The notes beneath the pieces are model-generated. The model saw nothing but the letters and a program-made list of their open reading frames with translations. It ran no database searches and had not been told where the DNA came from. DNA of 59,316 bases from an uncultured Bacillota bacterium (GTDB lineage Bacteria; Bacillota_I; Bacilli_A; RF39; UBA660), in assembly GCA_958428295.1 (NCBI GenBank), contig CAUAFL010000010.1, positions 1 to 59,316 of the forward strand, written 5' to 3'. Below are positions 32,572 to 42,167 of the stretch, one piece after another (positions within the stretch are counted from its first letter, which is position 1; the number at the start of each line of letters is the position of its first letter). The position numbers and the translations under genes are program-made.

Positions 32572-34639
32572 AATTTTCTCCTTTCTTTCTTCTTTTTGTT
32601 GTCTTCATAATAAGCTGGTCAAAAACGAGCAATAGAGCTGGTAGAAGTAAGATAACAACAAGCATACTAATGAGTGCTCCTCGCGCTAATAATTGACAAA
32701 TAGAACCAATCATATCTATTTTAGAATAAAGGAAAACTCCAAAGGTAGCAGCAAAGAAACAAAATGCTGATACAATAATAGAAGGTACTGTTTTCGCAAG
32801 TGTTTCCTTTAAAGCTTGCTGTTTATCTTTTATTTTCATTCGATTGTCTAGATATTTAGTTGCCATTAAAATAGCATAGTCGATGGTGGCTCCTAATTGA
32901 ATAGTACCAATCACAATGGAAGCAATAAATGGTAAGGTCGTATGCGTATAATAAGCGACTGCCATATTCGCAAAAATAGCAAATTCGATAGTAATTACTA
33001 AAATGAATGGCAAAGTAAGTGATTTTAAAACAATTAACATTAGAATAAAAATAATTCCAATCGATAGATAGTTAACTACCTTAAAATCGTGATCAGCGAT
33101 TTCAACTAAGTCTTTAGTCAAGGCCCCTTCCCCTGCCATCATTGCTTTTTTATCATAACTTTTAATAATGTGGTTAATGGTATCAAGTTGTTGATTTAAT
33201 TCTGTACTAGCTACTTCATAGGTAGCGTTTAAAATAAGTAACTGGTATTCATCATTAGAAAAAATCTGTACTAATTCTGTCGGTAGCATCTCTTCAGGAA
33301 TGCCAAAATCGAGAAGTGTAGTAGGTGCCAACACTAAATCGATGCCTTTAAGACTTTTTAATTCTCCTACTAGTTTTTCTAAATCACTGGCTTTTATTTT
33401 TTTATCTATCAAAATAATTTCTGGAGAAATGATATGAAATTTTTCAGCTAAAGCCGAATTGGCAACTTGGCTGGGTAAAGTTTGAGGTAACGATTTATCT
33501 AATTTATAGTAAACTTGATAATTTTGATTACCATAGATAGCTGGCACTAATAATATTAGAAATATAACAATAATGGGCCAATAGTATTTCACTGATAATT
33601 TTTCTAAGTTTTTAAATTTAGGGAAGATATCTCTATGCTTAGTTTTTTCAATCCATTGATCAAAAACCAATAATAACGCTGGAAATAAGGTTAAAACGCA
33701 CAATAGGCCGCAGATAACCCCTTTAGCCATCACTAGACCAATATCCTTTCCTAGCGTCAAGTCCATAGCACAAAGGGCTAGAAAACCAGCTACGGTAGTT
33801 AATGCAGAGCCAATGACTGATTTACAAGTTTCTTGAATAGCTAGTGCCATAGCCTTCTTTTTATCAGGAACTTGTTTTTTTGTTTGTTCATATTTGTGAT
33901 AAAGGAAAATCGAAAAGTCCATTGTAACGCCTAATTGTAATACGGCGGTAATAGCTTTAGTAATATAAGAAATTTGGCCTAAAAAAACATTGGATCCTAA
34001 ATTATAGAGAATGGCAAAACCTATATTTCCTAAAAGAAAAAGTGGAACAATATAAGAATCGGTGGCAACTAACAGCACTAAGAAACAAAGAGCTACGGCA
34101 ATAACTATATAGGCAATGATTTCTTGCTGCGATAATTCCATCGTATCAAGTACCATGGCTGTCATACCACTTACTCGATTAGCATCTTTCATCACTGTGC
34201 GCAATTCCTTTACTGCATCCAATGTTTTTTGTTCTGATGTAGAACTACGGAAAGTAACCACCATAACGGTTTGCTCATCTTGATAAAGCTTATCCTTAAT
34301 ATTTTCAGGAATTATTTCTAGAGGAATAGTGGTATCCGTGACATCTGCGATACTCATTACCTCACTTACACCAGCAATTTTTTGAATACGTTGTTCAAGC
34401 TGTAACATATCATAAGAAGACATCCTATCGATCATCACAAAGGAAAAAGCACCTAAATTAAAATCATTGGTTAAAATATCCTCTCCTTTTACTGTTTCAA
34501 TGTCTTCTGGTAAATAGATTAAGATATCATAGTTTATCTTTGTTTTGATATAACCGTATAAAGCGGGTAGCAATAATAAAATGGAAATAATGACAATAAA
34601 TAAACTATGTCTTGTAATCCATTGAGTGATTTTTTTCAT
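32564..34639 (-). CDS. MMPL/RND-superfamily transporter
   Basis: A 691-aa exporter of the RND/MMPL superfamily. Two similar halves, each with a first transmembrane helix, an extracellular domain (about 35-170 and 370-500) and a block of five membrane helices (starting at about 175 and 525); GxxxD-type motifs in the helices (GVTMDFSIFL, GATIDYAILM) supply the proton-relay Asp. MMPL proteins export lipids or peptides in actinobacteria; substrates in Firmicutes are poorly known. The divergent TetR gene suggests inducible expression. AGGAGGT precedes the start. Confidence 0.92.
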   Translation of the reverse strand: MKKITQWITRHSLFIVIISILLLLPALYGYIKTKINYDILIYLPEDIETVKGEDILTNDFNLGAFSFVMIDRMSSYDMLQLEQRIQKIAGVSEVMSIADVTDTTIPLEIIPENIKDKLYQDEQTVMVVTFRSSTSEQKTLDAVKELRTVMKDANRVSGMTAMVLDTMELSQQEIIAYIVIAVALCFLVLLVATDSYIVPLFLLGNIGFAILYNLGSNVFLGQISYITKAITAVLQLGVTMDFSIFLYHKYEQTKKQVPDKKKAMALAIQETCKSVIGSALTTVAGFLALCAMDLTLGKDIGLVMAKGVICGLLCVLTLFPALLLVFDQWIEKTKHRDIFPKFKNLEKLSVKYYWPIIVIFLILLVPAIYGNQNYQVYYKLDKSLPQTLPSQVANSALAEKFHIISPEIILIDKKIKASDLEKLVGELKSLKGIDLVLAPTTLLDFGIPEEMLPTELVQIFSNDEYQLLILNATYEVASTELNQQLDTINHIIKSYDKKAMMAGEGALTKDLVEIADHDFKVVNYLSIGIIFILMLIVLKSLTLPFILVITIEFAIFANMAVAYYTHTTLPFIASIVIGTIQLGATIDYAILMATKYLDNRMKIKDKQQALKETLAKTVPSIIVSAFCFFAATFGVFLYSKIDMIGSICQLLARGALISMLVVILLLPALLLVFDQLIMKTTKRRKKGENYE

Positions 34640-34814
34640 TTTTACCTCCTTCGCTACTCTATTATATTCACTAGGTTATAGGAATTCATTAACAAATTAG
34701 TAAAAATGTCTTTTAGACAACACTTTTGATTATTATGTATCACTATTTAAGCAACTTTTGTAGTTTATATTTACAAATGTTTTAAAAAAGTTATACTAAA
34801 AGCAGGTGAAAAAA

Positions 34815-35384
34815 ATGAAACAACAAAAAACTGATTTACGAATTATTAAAACAAAGCGCAGCTTATATGAAGCTTTACTTCTACTACTAGAACAGGAACC
34901 TTTTGAGGAAATAAAAGTTGCTACACTATGCGAAAAGGCCTTGATTAACCGCTCTACTTTTTATGCCCATTTTGAAGATAAATATGCCTTGTTGGATTCA
35001 CTAATCAAAGATTTAAAAGAAAATTTAGCAAAAGAGCTAGAAAAAAACCATAATATAACGAATTCTAAGGAATATTATATGGAATTGATTAAGTTATTGT
35101 TAGAACATGTTAATGAAAGGCGCCATATCTATCGACTTGTAGTACTTCATAATAAAAATAGTGTTGCAATGGATATGATTTATGATGCTTTAAATGAAGA
35201 TATTAAACGACGAATTGTAGGACAAGAAAGTATTCCCAATCAGAATATCCCCTGTGATTTTATTTCTAGGTTTTATTTAGGGGCTATATTTAATATTGGA
35301 ATGGAATGGTTGAAAGATCCTTCTTTGTATACGCAAGAGGAAATTATAACTTATCTTGATTTATTAATTCCTAAACAAATTTAA
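34815..35384 (+). CDS. TetR-family regulator
   Basis: A 189-aa TetR/AcrR-type repressor. The N-terminal HTH is clear: KTKRSLYEALLLLLEQEPFEEIKVATL, then INRSTFYAHFEDKYAL. The C-terminal ligand domain (about 75-185) resembles the TetR_C group linked to YhgE-type loci. The ATG at 34815 follows CAGGTGA; a GTG at 34806 overlaps that site. It is divergent from the MMPL gene with 175 bases between, so it likely represses that operon. I did not find a convincing operator palindrome. Confidence 0.9.
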   Translation: MKQQKTDLRIIKTKRSLYEALLLLLEQEPFEEIKVATLCEKALINRSTFYAHFEDKYALLDSLIKDLKENLAKELEKNHNITNSKEYYMELIKLLLEHVNERRHIYRLVVLHNKNSVAMDMIYDALNEDIKRRIVGQESIPNQNIPCDFISRFYLGAIFNIGMEWLKDPSLYTQEEIITYLDLLIPKQI

Positions 35385-35437
35385 GTCCTTTTGGTTCTTG
35401 AATATTTGATGTTATAATGGAGTTGGGTGATAGAATG

Positions 35438-36097
35438 ATGAAAATTTTAATTATTGAAGATGATCAAGAGTTACGACAAGAGTTAAAAATTCTTCTTGAG
35501 AATGCAGGTTATCAAAGTTTAGTGGTCGATAAATTTGTAGAATTAGATAAGAAGATTATAGAGTTACAGCCAGATTTAGTATTATTAGATATTAATCTGC
35601 CTAATAATAATGGTGAGTTTGTTTTAAAAGAATTACGAAAGCAATCCAATGTACCTGTAATGATGGTGACAAGTCGTAATAGTGAAAGTGATGAGGTATT
35701 AAGTATGAGTTATGGAGCGGACGATTATATTACAAAGCCTTATAACCCAACGATTCTTTTGTTACATATTGAGGCCTTATTTAAGCGCTTAACACCTAGT
35801 TTAGATATTCTTGTGTATGAAACATTAAAAATTCTTCCTGATCGGGGGATTATTCAAACTTCTGATCAAGAAATCTATTTAAGTAAAAATGAGATGGTAA
35901 TATTTAAGTTACTGTTATTAAATCGAGGAAAGATTGTTAGTCGGGAGACAATTATGACCTATTTGTGGTCTAGTGAAGAATTTGTTGATGATAATACTTT
36001 AACGGTTAATATTAGCCGCTTACGTGCTAAATTAAAAGAAGCTGGTTATGATGAGGCAATTGAAACAAGGAAAGGTCAGGGGTATATTTTAGTATGA
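35438..36097 (+). CDS. Response regulator of the BceR type
   Basis: A 219-aa OmpR-class response regulator. Receiver domain with acidic pocket EDD (7-9), phosphorylation site Asp51 (LVLLDINLP), and Lys in ITKPY; winged-helix DNA-binding domain in the second half (ISRLRAKLKEAGY, ETRKGQGYIL). ATG at 35438 is preferred: GGGTGA is 7 bases upstream. Its end overlaps the kinase start by 4 bases (ATGA). A BceR-type operator lies before the ABC genes downstream. Confidence 0.95.
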   Translation: MKILIIEDDQELRQELKILLENAGYQSLVVDKFVELDKKIIELQPDLVLLDINLPNNNGEFVLKELRKQSNVPVMMVTSRNSESDEVLSMSYGADDYITKPYNPTILLLHIEALFKRLTPSLDILVYETLKILPDRGIIQTSDQEIYLSKNEMVIFKLLLLNRGKIVSRETIMTYLWSSEEFVDDNTLTVNISRLRAKLKEAGYDEAIETRKGQGYILV

Positions 36098-37110
36098 CGT
36101 TAAAAGAATATCTTAAGGATCAGATAATCCCTATCATTTTTTTTATTTTTATGTTGCTAATCATTTCGTTAATGCTTTCGGCCTTTAAGGCAACTAGTGC
36201 CTTTATTGTGGCAATTTTACTAATTATCATTCTGTTTCAAGCAACAATTTTCAGTTATCAGTTTTATCGTAAAAATGTCTTTTATCATAAATTATTAGAT
36301 AGCCTTTCTGAATTAGATCAAAAGTATTTAGTCACCGAGCTTATAGAAGTTCCTACCTTTTTAGAAGGTAAGATTTTTTATCAAGTACTTTATGAAGTTG
36401 ATAAATCCATGAAAGAACATATTAATTGTTATCAAGATAGTATGGGTGACTTTAAAGATTATATTGAAATGTGGATTCATGAGGTAAAAATTCCTCTGGC
36501 CAACGTTATTTTGGCGCTACACAATCAAAAAGAATTAATTACTCCTAATATTCAGGAGCAACTTAAACGGTTAGAAGATGATGTAGATCAGGTTCTTTAT
36601 TATGTACGAGCAGAAAACTCCGAAAAGGACTATTTAATTAAAAGTTGTCATCTCAAAAAAATTGTCCATGAAGTCATTTTAAGGAATAAGGATAGTCTTA
36701 TTTATAAAAACGTCAATATCACCACTAAAAACCTTGATTATGCTGTTTTAACTGACAGCAAGTGGTTAGCTTTTATCATTAATCAAATTATTAATAATAG
36801 TATTAAATACCAATGTAAGAAAGATGCTCAAATCAGTATTACAGCTAGTAAGGAAAAAGACCAGGTTATCTTGCAAATTCACGATAATGGCATTGGCATC
36901 TCCCCTACTGATTTACCACAAGTTTTTAACAAATCGTTTACGGGTTTTAATGGACGAATGAGTAGTCAGGCTACTGGAATGGGACTTTATATTTGTCAAA
37001 ATTTGTGTAAAAAACTAGGTCACAAGATTATGATTAACTCAGAAGAAGGAAAGTTTACAGAAGTTTCTATTATCTTTACAGAAAATAATTTCTATGATGT
37101 TATAAAATAG
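36094..37110 (+). CDS. BceS-type intramembrane sensor kinase
   Basis: A 338-aa histidine kinase with two transmembrane helices (about 11-30 and 36-57) joined by a very short loop, the mark of intramembrane-sensing kinases that read the state of an ABC transporter. The H-box is WIHEVKIPL with His129; N box NQIINNSIKY; G boxes DNGIGI and GMGLYI. No separate sensory domain. It signals to the response regulator just upstream, and its transporter partner is the Bce-type pair downstream. Confidence 0.95.
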   Translation: MTLKEYLKDQIIPIIFFIFMLLIISLMLSAFKATSAFIVAILLIIILFQATIFSYQFYRKNVFYHKLLDSLSELDQKYLVTELIEVPTFLEGKIFYQVLYEVDKSMKEHINCYQDSMGDFKDYIEMWIHEVKIPLANVILALHNQKELITPNIQEQLKRLEDDVDQVLYYVRAENSEKDYLIKSCHLKKIVHEVILRNKDSLIYKNVNITTKNLDYAVLTDSKWLAFIINQIINNSIKYQCKKDAQISITASKEKDQVILQIHDNGIGISPTDLPQVFNKSFTGFNGRMSSQATGMGLYICQNLCKKLGHKIMINSEEGKFTEVSIIFTENNFYDVIK

Positions 37111-37112
37111 TA

Positions 37113-37128
37113 CTTACAAAACTGTAAG
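37113..37128. promoter_or_regulatory. BceR-type operator
   Basis: CTTACA-AAAC-TGTAAG is a perfect inverted repeat matching the TNACA-N4-TGTAA consensus for BceR-like regulators. A second half site TGTAAGG lies at 37133-37139. A possible -10 (TAATAC) is about 40 bases further on, before the ABC genes. Confidence 0.85.
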
Positions 37129-37196
37129 GTTCTGTAAGGTAAATCGATGGTAAAAATAATACTTACAGATTAAAATGAATAACGAAAGGAGAAATT

Positions 37197-37964
37197 ATGG
37201 AAACAATTTTAAAACTAGAAAATATTGAAAAATACTATGGTAACAAATCTAATTTGACAAAGGCGATTGACAAAATTTCCTTCGATGTTGGAAAAAGTGA
37301 ATTTGTTGCTATTATGGGTGCTAGTGGTTCTGGTAAGACAACCCTACTTAATTGTATTTCTACCATTGATAAAGTAACTTCTGGTCATATTTACGTGGGA
37401 GACACAGATATTACTATGTTGAAGGGGAATGCTCTTAACAGATTTCGAAGAGAAAATATCGGATTTATCTTCCAGGACTTTAATTTGTTAGATACTTTAA
37501 CTGGTTACGAGAACATTGCTCTGGCACTTTCTATTCAAAACCAAGATACTAGCAAAATGGAGGAAAAAATTAAAACAATGGCTAAAAATTTAAATATTAG
37601 TAAAGTTTTAGCTAAATATCCTTACCAAATGAGTGGTGGTGAAAAACAAAGAATTGCTTCAGCAAGAGCGATCATCACTAATCCCAAATTGATTTTAGCG
37701 GATGAACCAACAGGAGCACTTGATTCTAAAAACTCAAAAATGCTGTTAGAGAGTTTAGAAAAGTTAAATGAAGGATTGAAGGCCACAATTTTAATGGTTA
37801 CCCATGATGCTTTTACTGCTAGTTATGCTAGCCGGGTTATCTTCATTAAGGATGGAAAAGTTTTTCATGAACTCTATAAGGGTAGTGACAACCGAAAAGA
37901 ATTTTTTGATAAAATTATCGATGTGGTAACCCTGCTTGGAGGGGATCTTAATGACGTTATTTAA
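37197..37964 (+). CDS. BceA-type ABC transporter ATPase
   Basis: A 255-aa ATP-binding subunit. Walker A GASGSGKTT (41-49), Q-loop FQDFNLL, signature MSGGEKQR (145-152), Walker B LILADE (165-170), and switch VTHDAF. It energises the permease downstream. Bce transporters free cell-wall lipid intermediates from peptide antibiotics such as bacitracin. GAAAGGAG precedes the ATG. It overlaps the permease gene by 14 bases. Confidence 0.96.
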   Translation: METILKLENIEKYYGNKSNLTKAIDKISFDVGKSEFVAIMGASGSGKTTLLNCISTIDKVTSGHIYVGDTDITMLKGNALNRFRRENIGFIFQDFNLLDTLTGYENIALALSIQNQDTSKMEEKIKTMAKNLNISKVLAKYPYQMSGGEKQRIASARAIITNPKLILADEPTGALDSKNSKMLLESLEKLNEGLKATILMVTHDAFTASYASRVIFIKDGKVFHELYKGSDNRKEFFDKIIDVVTLLGGDLNDVI

Positions 37965-40002
37965 ATTATCTTTTAAAAACATTAAAAAGAGTTTTAAAGA
38001 TTATGCTATTTACTTTTTTACCCTTATTTTAGGAGTTGCCATTTTTTACTTATTTAATTCACTTGATAGTCAGACGGTCATGTTAAAAATGTCTAATTCT
38101 ACTCAGGAACTGGTAGATATGATGATTAATATGTTATCTGGTGTCAGTGTCCTGGTATCTATTATTTTAGGATTTCTGGTCATTTATGCTAGCCGCTTTT
38201 TAATGAAACGAAGAAATAAAGAATTTGGTCTTTATATGATGTTAGGCATGAGTAAAGGGAAAATTTCTAAGATCTTATTGTTTGAAACATTATTAATTGG
38301 TTTAATCTCTTTACTTGTTGGTTTAGGTATAGGGATTGCTGGTTCACAACTGATGAGTATTTTTGTTGCTGATATGTTTGAAGTTAACATGACAGACTTT
38401 ACCTTTGTCTTCTCTAGTGCTGCCACCATTAAAACGGTGATTTACTTTGGTATCATTTATTTTATCGTTATGATATTCAATACCATTTCCGTAAATCGTT
38501 GTAAGTTAATTGATTTATTACAATCTAGTAAAAAATCAGAAAAAGTAAAGATGAAAAATCCTTACTTGTGTACGATTATCTTTATTATAGCTGTTTGTGT
38601 GTTAGGCTATGCTTATTATCTAGTTACTGGAGGAGTAAAAGATTTAGAGGCAGAGGATATTTATCAACCTATTGTGTTAGGAATTATCTCTACTTTCTTA
38701 ATTTTTTGGTCCTTGTCCGGTTTAATCTTAAAATTAGTCATGTCCCTTAAAAAAGTGTATTATAAGGGATTAAACAGTTTTACTATTCGACAGATTAGCA
38801 GTAAAATTAATACTACGGTCTTTTCGATGAGTATTATCTGTCTAATGCTATTTATGACTATTTGTGTCTTATCTAGTGGTCTATCATTGAAAAATTCTAT
38901 GACAGCAAATTTACAAGAGTTGGCCCCAGCGGATTTTGAAATTCAAAAAGCAATTGCTAATCCGGAACAAGAGTATTCTCAAGAACAAGTTAACTTTTCA
39001 AAAATGCCTATCCTCGAACAGGTGGAGGCGGCAGGAATTAATAAAAATGCCTTAACTAATATTGTTGATGTTCCTATTTATCAAATACCAGAGTTGACAA
39101 CAGATATGACACTAGGAAAGGCATTTGAAAAAGTAAAGAAAGAGTATCCAATGATCCGTTTTACGGTTGGTGAATCTTTCATGACGTTAAGTGATTACAA
39201 TCAATTAGCTAAGGTTTATCAACAAAAGACACTTTCGTTAAAACCTAATAGTTATGCTATTGTTGCAGATTATGGTAGCATGGTAGAAATTCGTGATCTT
39301 GGGTTAAAGGCCAAAGCGCCCATCACAGTCCAGGGAAAAACCTATATGCCACAATATGATAAGTGCCAAGAAGGATTTGTTGAGATTTCTGCTAACCATG
39401 TAAATTCAGGAGTTTTTGTGGTTCCAGATGAGGCATTGGAAGGCCTAATCCCTGAGCGAATGATTTTTTCCGCTAATTATCGTACTGACAATCAACAAAA
39501 TAAAGCTGCTTATAATGATAAACTAAAGGCTTACTTTAATCAAGCGAGAACTAATCATGAATTTATCTACTTCCGTTTCAATACGAAGCCAGATATTTAT
39601 GAAGCAGCCATTGGTTTAGGTGCCATTGTTACTTTTATTGGTCTTTATCTGGGAATTATCTTTTTGATTACTTCGGCCGCTATTCTAGCACTTAAAGAAC
39701 TATCAGAAAGTACTGATAATAAAGATCGTTATCAAATGATTCGGCGCCTTGGAGCAGATGAAAAACTATTAAATCGTTCCCTATTCCGCCAAATTGCTAT
39801 TTTCTTTTCTTTCCCATTAGTCTTAGCAATTATTCACTCAATTTTTGGAATTATGTTCTGTAATTATATTTTGGAAACTTTCGGTAATGAAAAATTGTTA
39901 GTTTCTCTTGTTATGACAGCGATTTTCCTAATTGTTATTTACGGCGGCTATTTTCTTATCACTTACTTTTGCAGTAAAAATATTATTAGGGATAAAAGCT
40001 AA
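37951..40002 (+). CDS. BceB-type ABC transporter permease
   Basis: A 683-aa FtsX-type permease: four membrane helices in the first 210 residues, further helices about 220-320, a large extracellular domain (about 320-545) and three helices at the C-terminus, which is the BceB layout. The extracellular domain fixes substrate range and cannot be read from sequence. GGAGGGG lies six bases before the ATG at 37951. The last A of its TAA stop is the first base of the next ATG (TAATG). Confidence 0.94.
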   Translation: MTLFKLSFKNIKKSFKDYAIYFFTLILGVAIFYLFNSLDSQTVMLKMSNSTQELVDMMINMLSGVSVLVSIILGFLVIYASRFLMKRRNKEFGLYMMLGMSKGKISKILLFETLLIGLISLLVGLGIGIAGSQLMSIFVADMFEVNMTDFTFVFSSAATIKTVIYFGIIYFIVMIFNTISVNRCKLIDLLQSSKKSEKVKMKNPYLCTIIFIIAVCVLGYAYYLVTGGVKDLEAEDIYQPIVLGIISTFLIFWSLSGLILKLVMSLKKVYYKGLNSFTIRQISSKINTTVFSMSIICLMLFMTICVLSSGLSLKNSMTANLQELAPADFEIQKAIANPEQEYSQEQVNFSKMPILEQVEAAGINKNALTNIVDVPIYQIPELTTDMTLGKAFEKVKKEYPMIRFTVGESFMTLSDYNQLAKVYQQKTLSLKPNSYAIVADYGSMVEIRDLGLKAKAPITVQGKTYMPQYDKCQEGFVEISANHVNSGVFVVPDEALEGLIPERMIFSANYRTDNQQNKAAYNDKLKAYFNQARTNHEFIYFRFNTKPDIYEAAIGLGAIVTFIGLYLGIIFLITSAAILALKELSESTDNKDRYQMIRRLGADEKLLNRSLFRQIAIFFSFPLVLAIIHSIFGIMFCNYILETFGNEKLLVSLVMTAIFLIVIYGGYFLITYFCSKNIIRDKS

Positions 40003-40136
40003 TGCTACTTACTATCCAGTTTGATAAAATTTGGCAAAGTATTACTGAATTTTGGATGCCAACAGTTGGTTGGTTAGTGCTTCTCTTTCTTTTCTTTTTA
40101 CTTATAGCTTTTGTTAAAAGTAGAAATGAAAAATAA
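40002..40136 (+). CDS. 44-aa single-pass membrane peptide coupled to BceB
   Basis: An ATG overlaps the permease stop codon (TAATG at 40000-40004) and opens a 44-codon frame ending TAA at 40136. The peptide has an amphipathic start (MLLTIQFDKIWQSITEFW), one strongly hydrophobic helix (about 24-38, VLLFLFFLLIAFV) and a basic end KSRNEK, so it likely sits in the membrane with its C-terminus inside. A terminator follows directly, which places it as the last gene of the Bce operon. It is not a standard part of Bce modules. It may adjust the transporter or kinase, by analogy with other small membrane peptides; that is inference. Confidence 0.7.
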   Translation: MLLTIQFDKIWQSITEFWMPTVGWLVLLFLFFLLIAFVKSRNEK

Positions 40137-40161
40137 AAGAACTTTTGAAGGTTCTTTTTTT
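40135..40161. terminator. Terminator of Bce operon
   Basis: AAAGAACTT-TTGA-AGGTTCTTTTTTT with one G-U pair; it also lies at the end of the convergent membrane protein gene. Confidence 0.85.
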
Positions 40162-40753
40162 ATAGTTTAATTTTTTCAGTGAAGCGATGAAGATAACTAT
40201 CTTTTACAGTCAAAAGGTAAGTTAGTAAAAATAATAGACTACCCCCAAGGGCTGCAATCATATCTTCCATCGTATCATCAACACCTGTTTCTAAAGCATG
40301 TTGTAGGTTGCTCCCAGAAAAAGTATCCATAATATATTCAAAAATTTCCCATACAGCAGCAACTAAACAGGTTATCCCTAGAACATATAAAATAGTTCCT
40401 AGTTTCGTTTGTTTATATTTAAAATTTTGCATTAACAGTATAGCAAGAAAAGCTGTAAAAACGCCTGATAAGAAATGGGTAAAGACATCAAACCAGTCAG
40501 TGGTATTGTAAAGACTAACAACACAGCCTAAAAAGTCAGCAAAGAAAATAAATGTCCAATAGACTAATTTAAAATTTGTATCTAATTTATGATGAGTTAT
40601 TTTTTCATAAAAATAAGGAACTGTGATAATAAAGGGCAAAACAAGATAAGTAGCAAACCGACTGTACTCACCTGTTACAAAACATTGAGAAATATAAATG
40701 ATATCAAATACTAACATACTTATGATTAATAATGCACTGTATATTTTTTTCAT
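40160..40753 (-). CDS. YjdF/DUF2238-like membrane protein
   Basis: A 197-aa polytopic membrane protein with about six helices. The marks FDVFTHFLSG, VWEIFEYIMD and GVDDTMEDMIAALGG recall the DUF2238 (E. coli YjdF) family. It contains conserved acidic and His residues inside the membrane, which suggests metal or proton handling, but no function is established. Upstream of the ATG there is no strong ribosome binding site. It may share transcription with the gene at 40780, which lies 26 bases upstream on the same strand. Confidence 0.78.
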   Translation of the reverse strand: MKKIYSALLIISMLVFDIIYISQCFVTGEYSRFATYLVLPFIITVPYFYEKITHHKLDTNFKLVYWTFIFFADFLGCVVSLYNTTDWFDVFTHFLSGVFTAFLAILLMQNFKYKQTKLGTILYVLGITCLVAAVWEIFEYIMDTFSGSNLQHALETGVDDTMEDMIAALGGSLLFLLTYLLTVKDSYLHRFTEKIKL

Positions 40754-40779
40754 ATTTTAAGGTTGTCCCTTCATTAAAC

Positions 40780-41814
40780 CTAAAGTTTTTTCCCTGTGGT
40801 ATATGTTTGATTAATCACTACATCTTTTTGATTATCAAAACTACTGGCTATCTCTTTTAATAATATCGTTTGATCATAATGAACTATATTAGCATCACTA
40901 CCATATAATTGATTAGCTTCTTGAATTGTTTCTAAAGTTAATTGATGGTTTTGCGCAAATTCTGTTAAATTAGAGCCTTTCATTCTAGCAAATAAATTAT
41001 AATCGGTTTCTTTTTCAAGATAGTCATGATAACGAGCCAATCCTTCTGTTAACTCTTGACTAAAGTCAACTGCCGAGGTATTAATAGGAATGGCTAAACT
41101 GACAAAAGCTGAAGAAGCAGTCCCTACCACTTTTTCTATGGGCGATGCCATTAATTCTTGTGAACTCTCGTTAGTATGAATGCCACATTGTACTAAATTA
41201 GCAGTAACTGGTTGCTCACTAAAACTTGCAGCCATACCTAACGCTAAAGGATCCGCAGTATTAAGACGATCTTCATATTGGCCTATTACTTTCGTCTTAT
41301 CGCCACCATATGGTAATAAACTAATTACGGTCTCTGTTCCATCTAGAGTTAATACATCTTGAGAACTATGATAACTTTGATGTTCAATTCCCTTTTTTTG
41401 TAGCTGTTCTTGCAAGTCTTGATAAAAGCCATCTGATACACCATCATTTACTAGAACGACATTTAAGTCATTAAGCTCTTTTGTATCAACAACAATCCGC
41501 GGGCTTTCTTGATAGCTCTCTATTTGTTCGTTATACCCAATACTTCCTTCTCCTTGGGTCTGGTAATTCTTGGTAGTATCTTTTACCTCTGACTTATGAT
41601 AAATGCTATTCCCCACCATTGCCATAGTTCCTATAAAAATGGCAGTTCCAATCAAGGTTTTTAATTTACGATTTCCTTTTTTAGTATTTTTTCTTTTGGG
41701 CTGGGTATCCAGTTGGTGTTGTCTTTGAGCATATTTTACGGCATTTTGATTAGTATGAAAATTGTTAATTGCCTTCCTCGGTTTCCGATTATTTATATCA
41801 TATATTTGGGCCAT
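40780..41814 (-). CDS. Anchored extracellular protein with possible LysM-like tail
   Basis: A 344-aa protein with a long basic cytoplasmic start (residues 1-50), one transmembrane helix (about 51-68) and an extracellular part. The C-terminal LFARMKGSNLTEFAQNHQL, then TIQEANQLYGS and DQTILLK, has the spacing of a degenerate LysM module. The central domain (about 110-270, VVLVNDGVSDGFYQDL, ISLLPYGGDKTKVIG) is not recognised. AAGGAG precedes the ATG. Two membrane-protein genes lie just upstream in the same direction (15 bases away), so the three likely form an operon. Confidence 0.75.
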   Translation of the reverse strand: MAQIYDINNRKPRKAINNFHTNQNAVKYAQRQHQLDTQPKRKNTKKGNRKLKTLIGTAIFIGTMAMVGNSIYHKSEVKDTTKNYQTQGEGSIGYNEQIESYQESPRIVVDTKELNDLNVVLVNDGVSDGFYQDLQEQLQKKGIEHQSYHSSQDVLTLDGTETVISLLPYGGDKTKVIGQYEDRLNTADPLALGMAASFSEQPVTANLVQCGIHTNESSQELMASPIEKVVGTASSAFVSLAIPINTSAVDFSQELTEGLARYHDYLEKETDYNLFARMKGSNLTEFAQNHQLTLETIQEANQLYGSDANIVHYDQTILLKEIASSFDNQKDVVINQTYTTGKKL

Positions 41815-41828
41815 CTTTTTTCTCCTTA

Positions 41829-42167
41829 TTACTTTGTTAATTTTTCATTAATAGAAGTTAATAATTTAATAATTTGTCCGATTGCATAAATCATACTACA
41901 AAAGATAAAACTAAGCAACCAGCTAATCAATGTTAATGATAAGTTATACTCTGTTCTTGAACATGTTGCTAGTAAGTCAGATGTTTCACTACACGCCGGG
42001 AAAACATTGCCTAGGATAATACCAACAATAAAAAGAAAGATAAATAGCCAAACGGCTAATTGTTGATAAAAATTGTAATTACGTGTTTTTTTCACTTCAT
42101 TACTAATTTTTTTTAATTTAGGCAACTCTTTTTTACTGTCATCAATATCATCAAATAAATCTCTCAT
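41829..42167 (-). CDS. Small two-helix membrane protein
   Basis: A 112-aa protein with an acidic then basic N-terminus (MRDLFDDIDDSKKELPKLKK) and two transmembrane helices (about 37-57 and 76-97). Two Cys in the loop between them (CSETSDLLATC) could form a disulfide outside the cell. It overlaps the upstream gene by four bases (ATGA) and precedes the anchored protein gene by 15 bases. Function unknown. Confidence 0.78.
   Translation of the reverse strand: MRDLFDDIDDSKKELPKLKKISNEVKKTRNYNFYQQLAVWLFIFLFIVGIILGNVFPACSETSDLLATCSRTEYNLSLTLISWLLSFIFCSMIYAIGQIIKLLTSINEKLTK

Noticed and set aside
36090..36100. Mycoplasma-type code with TGA as Trp
   Set aside because: TGA ends several real genes (response regulator, second FemAB, the propeller-like protein), and Trp is always TGG in the core genes.
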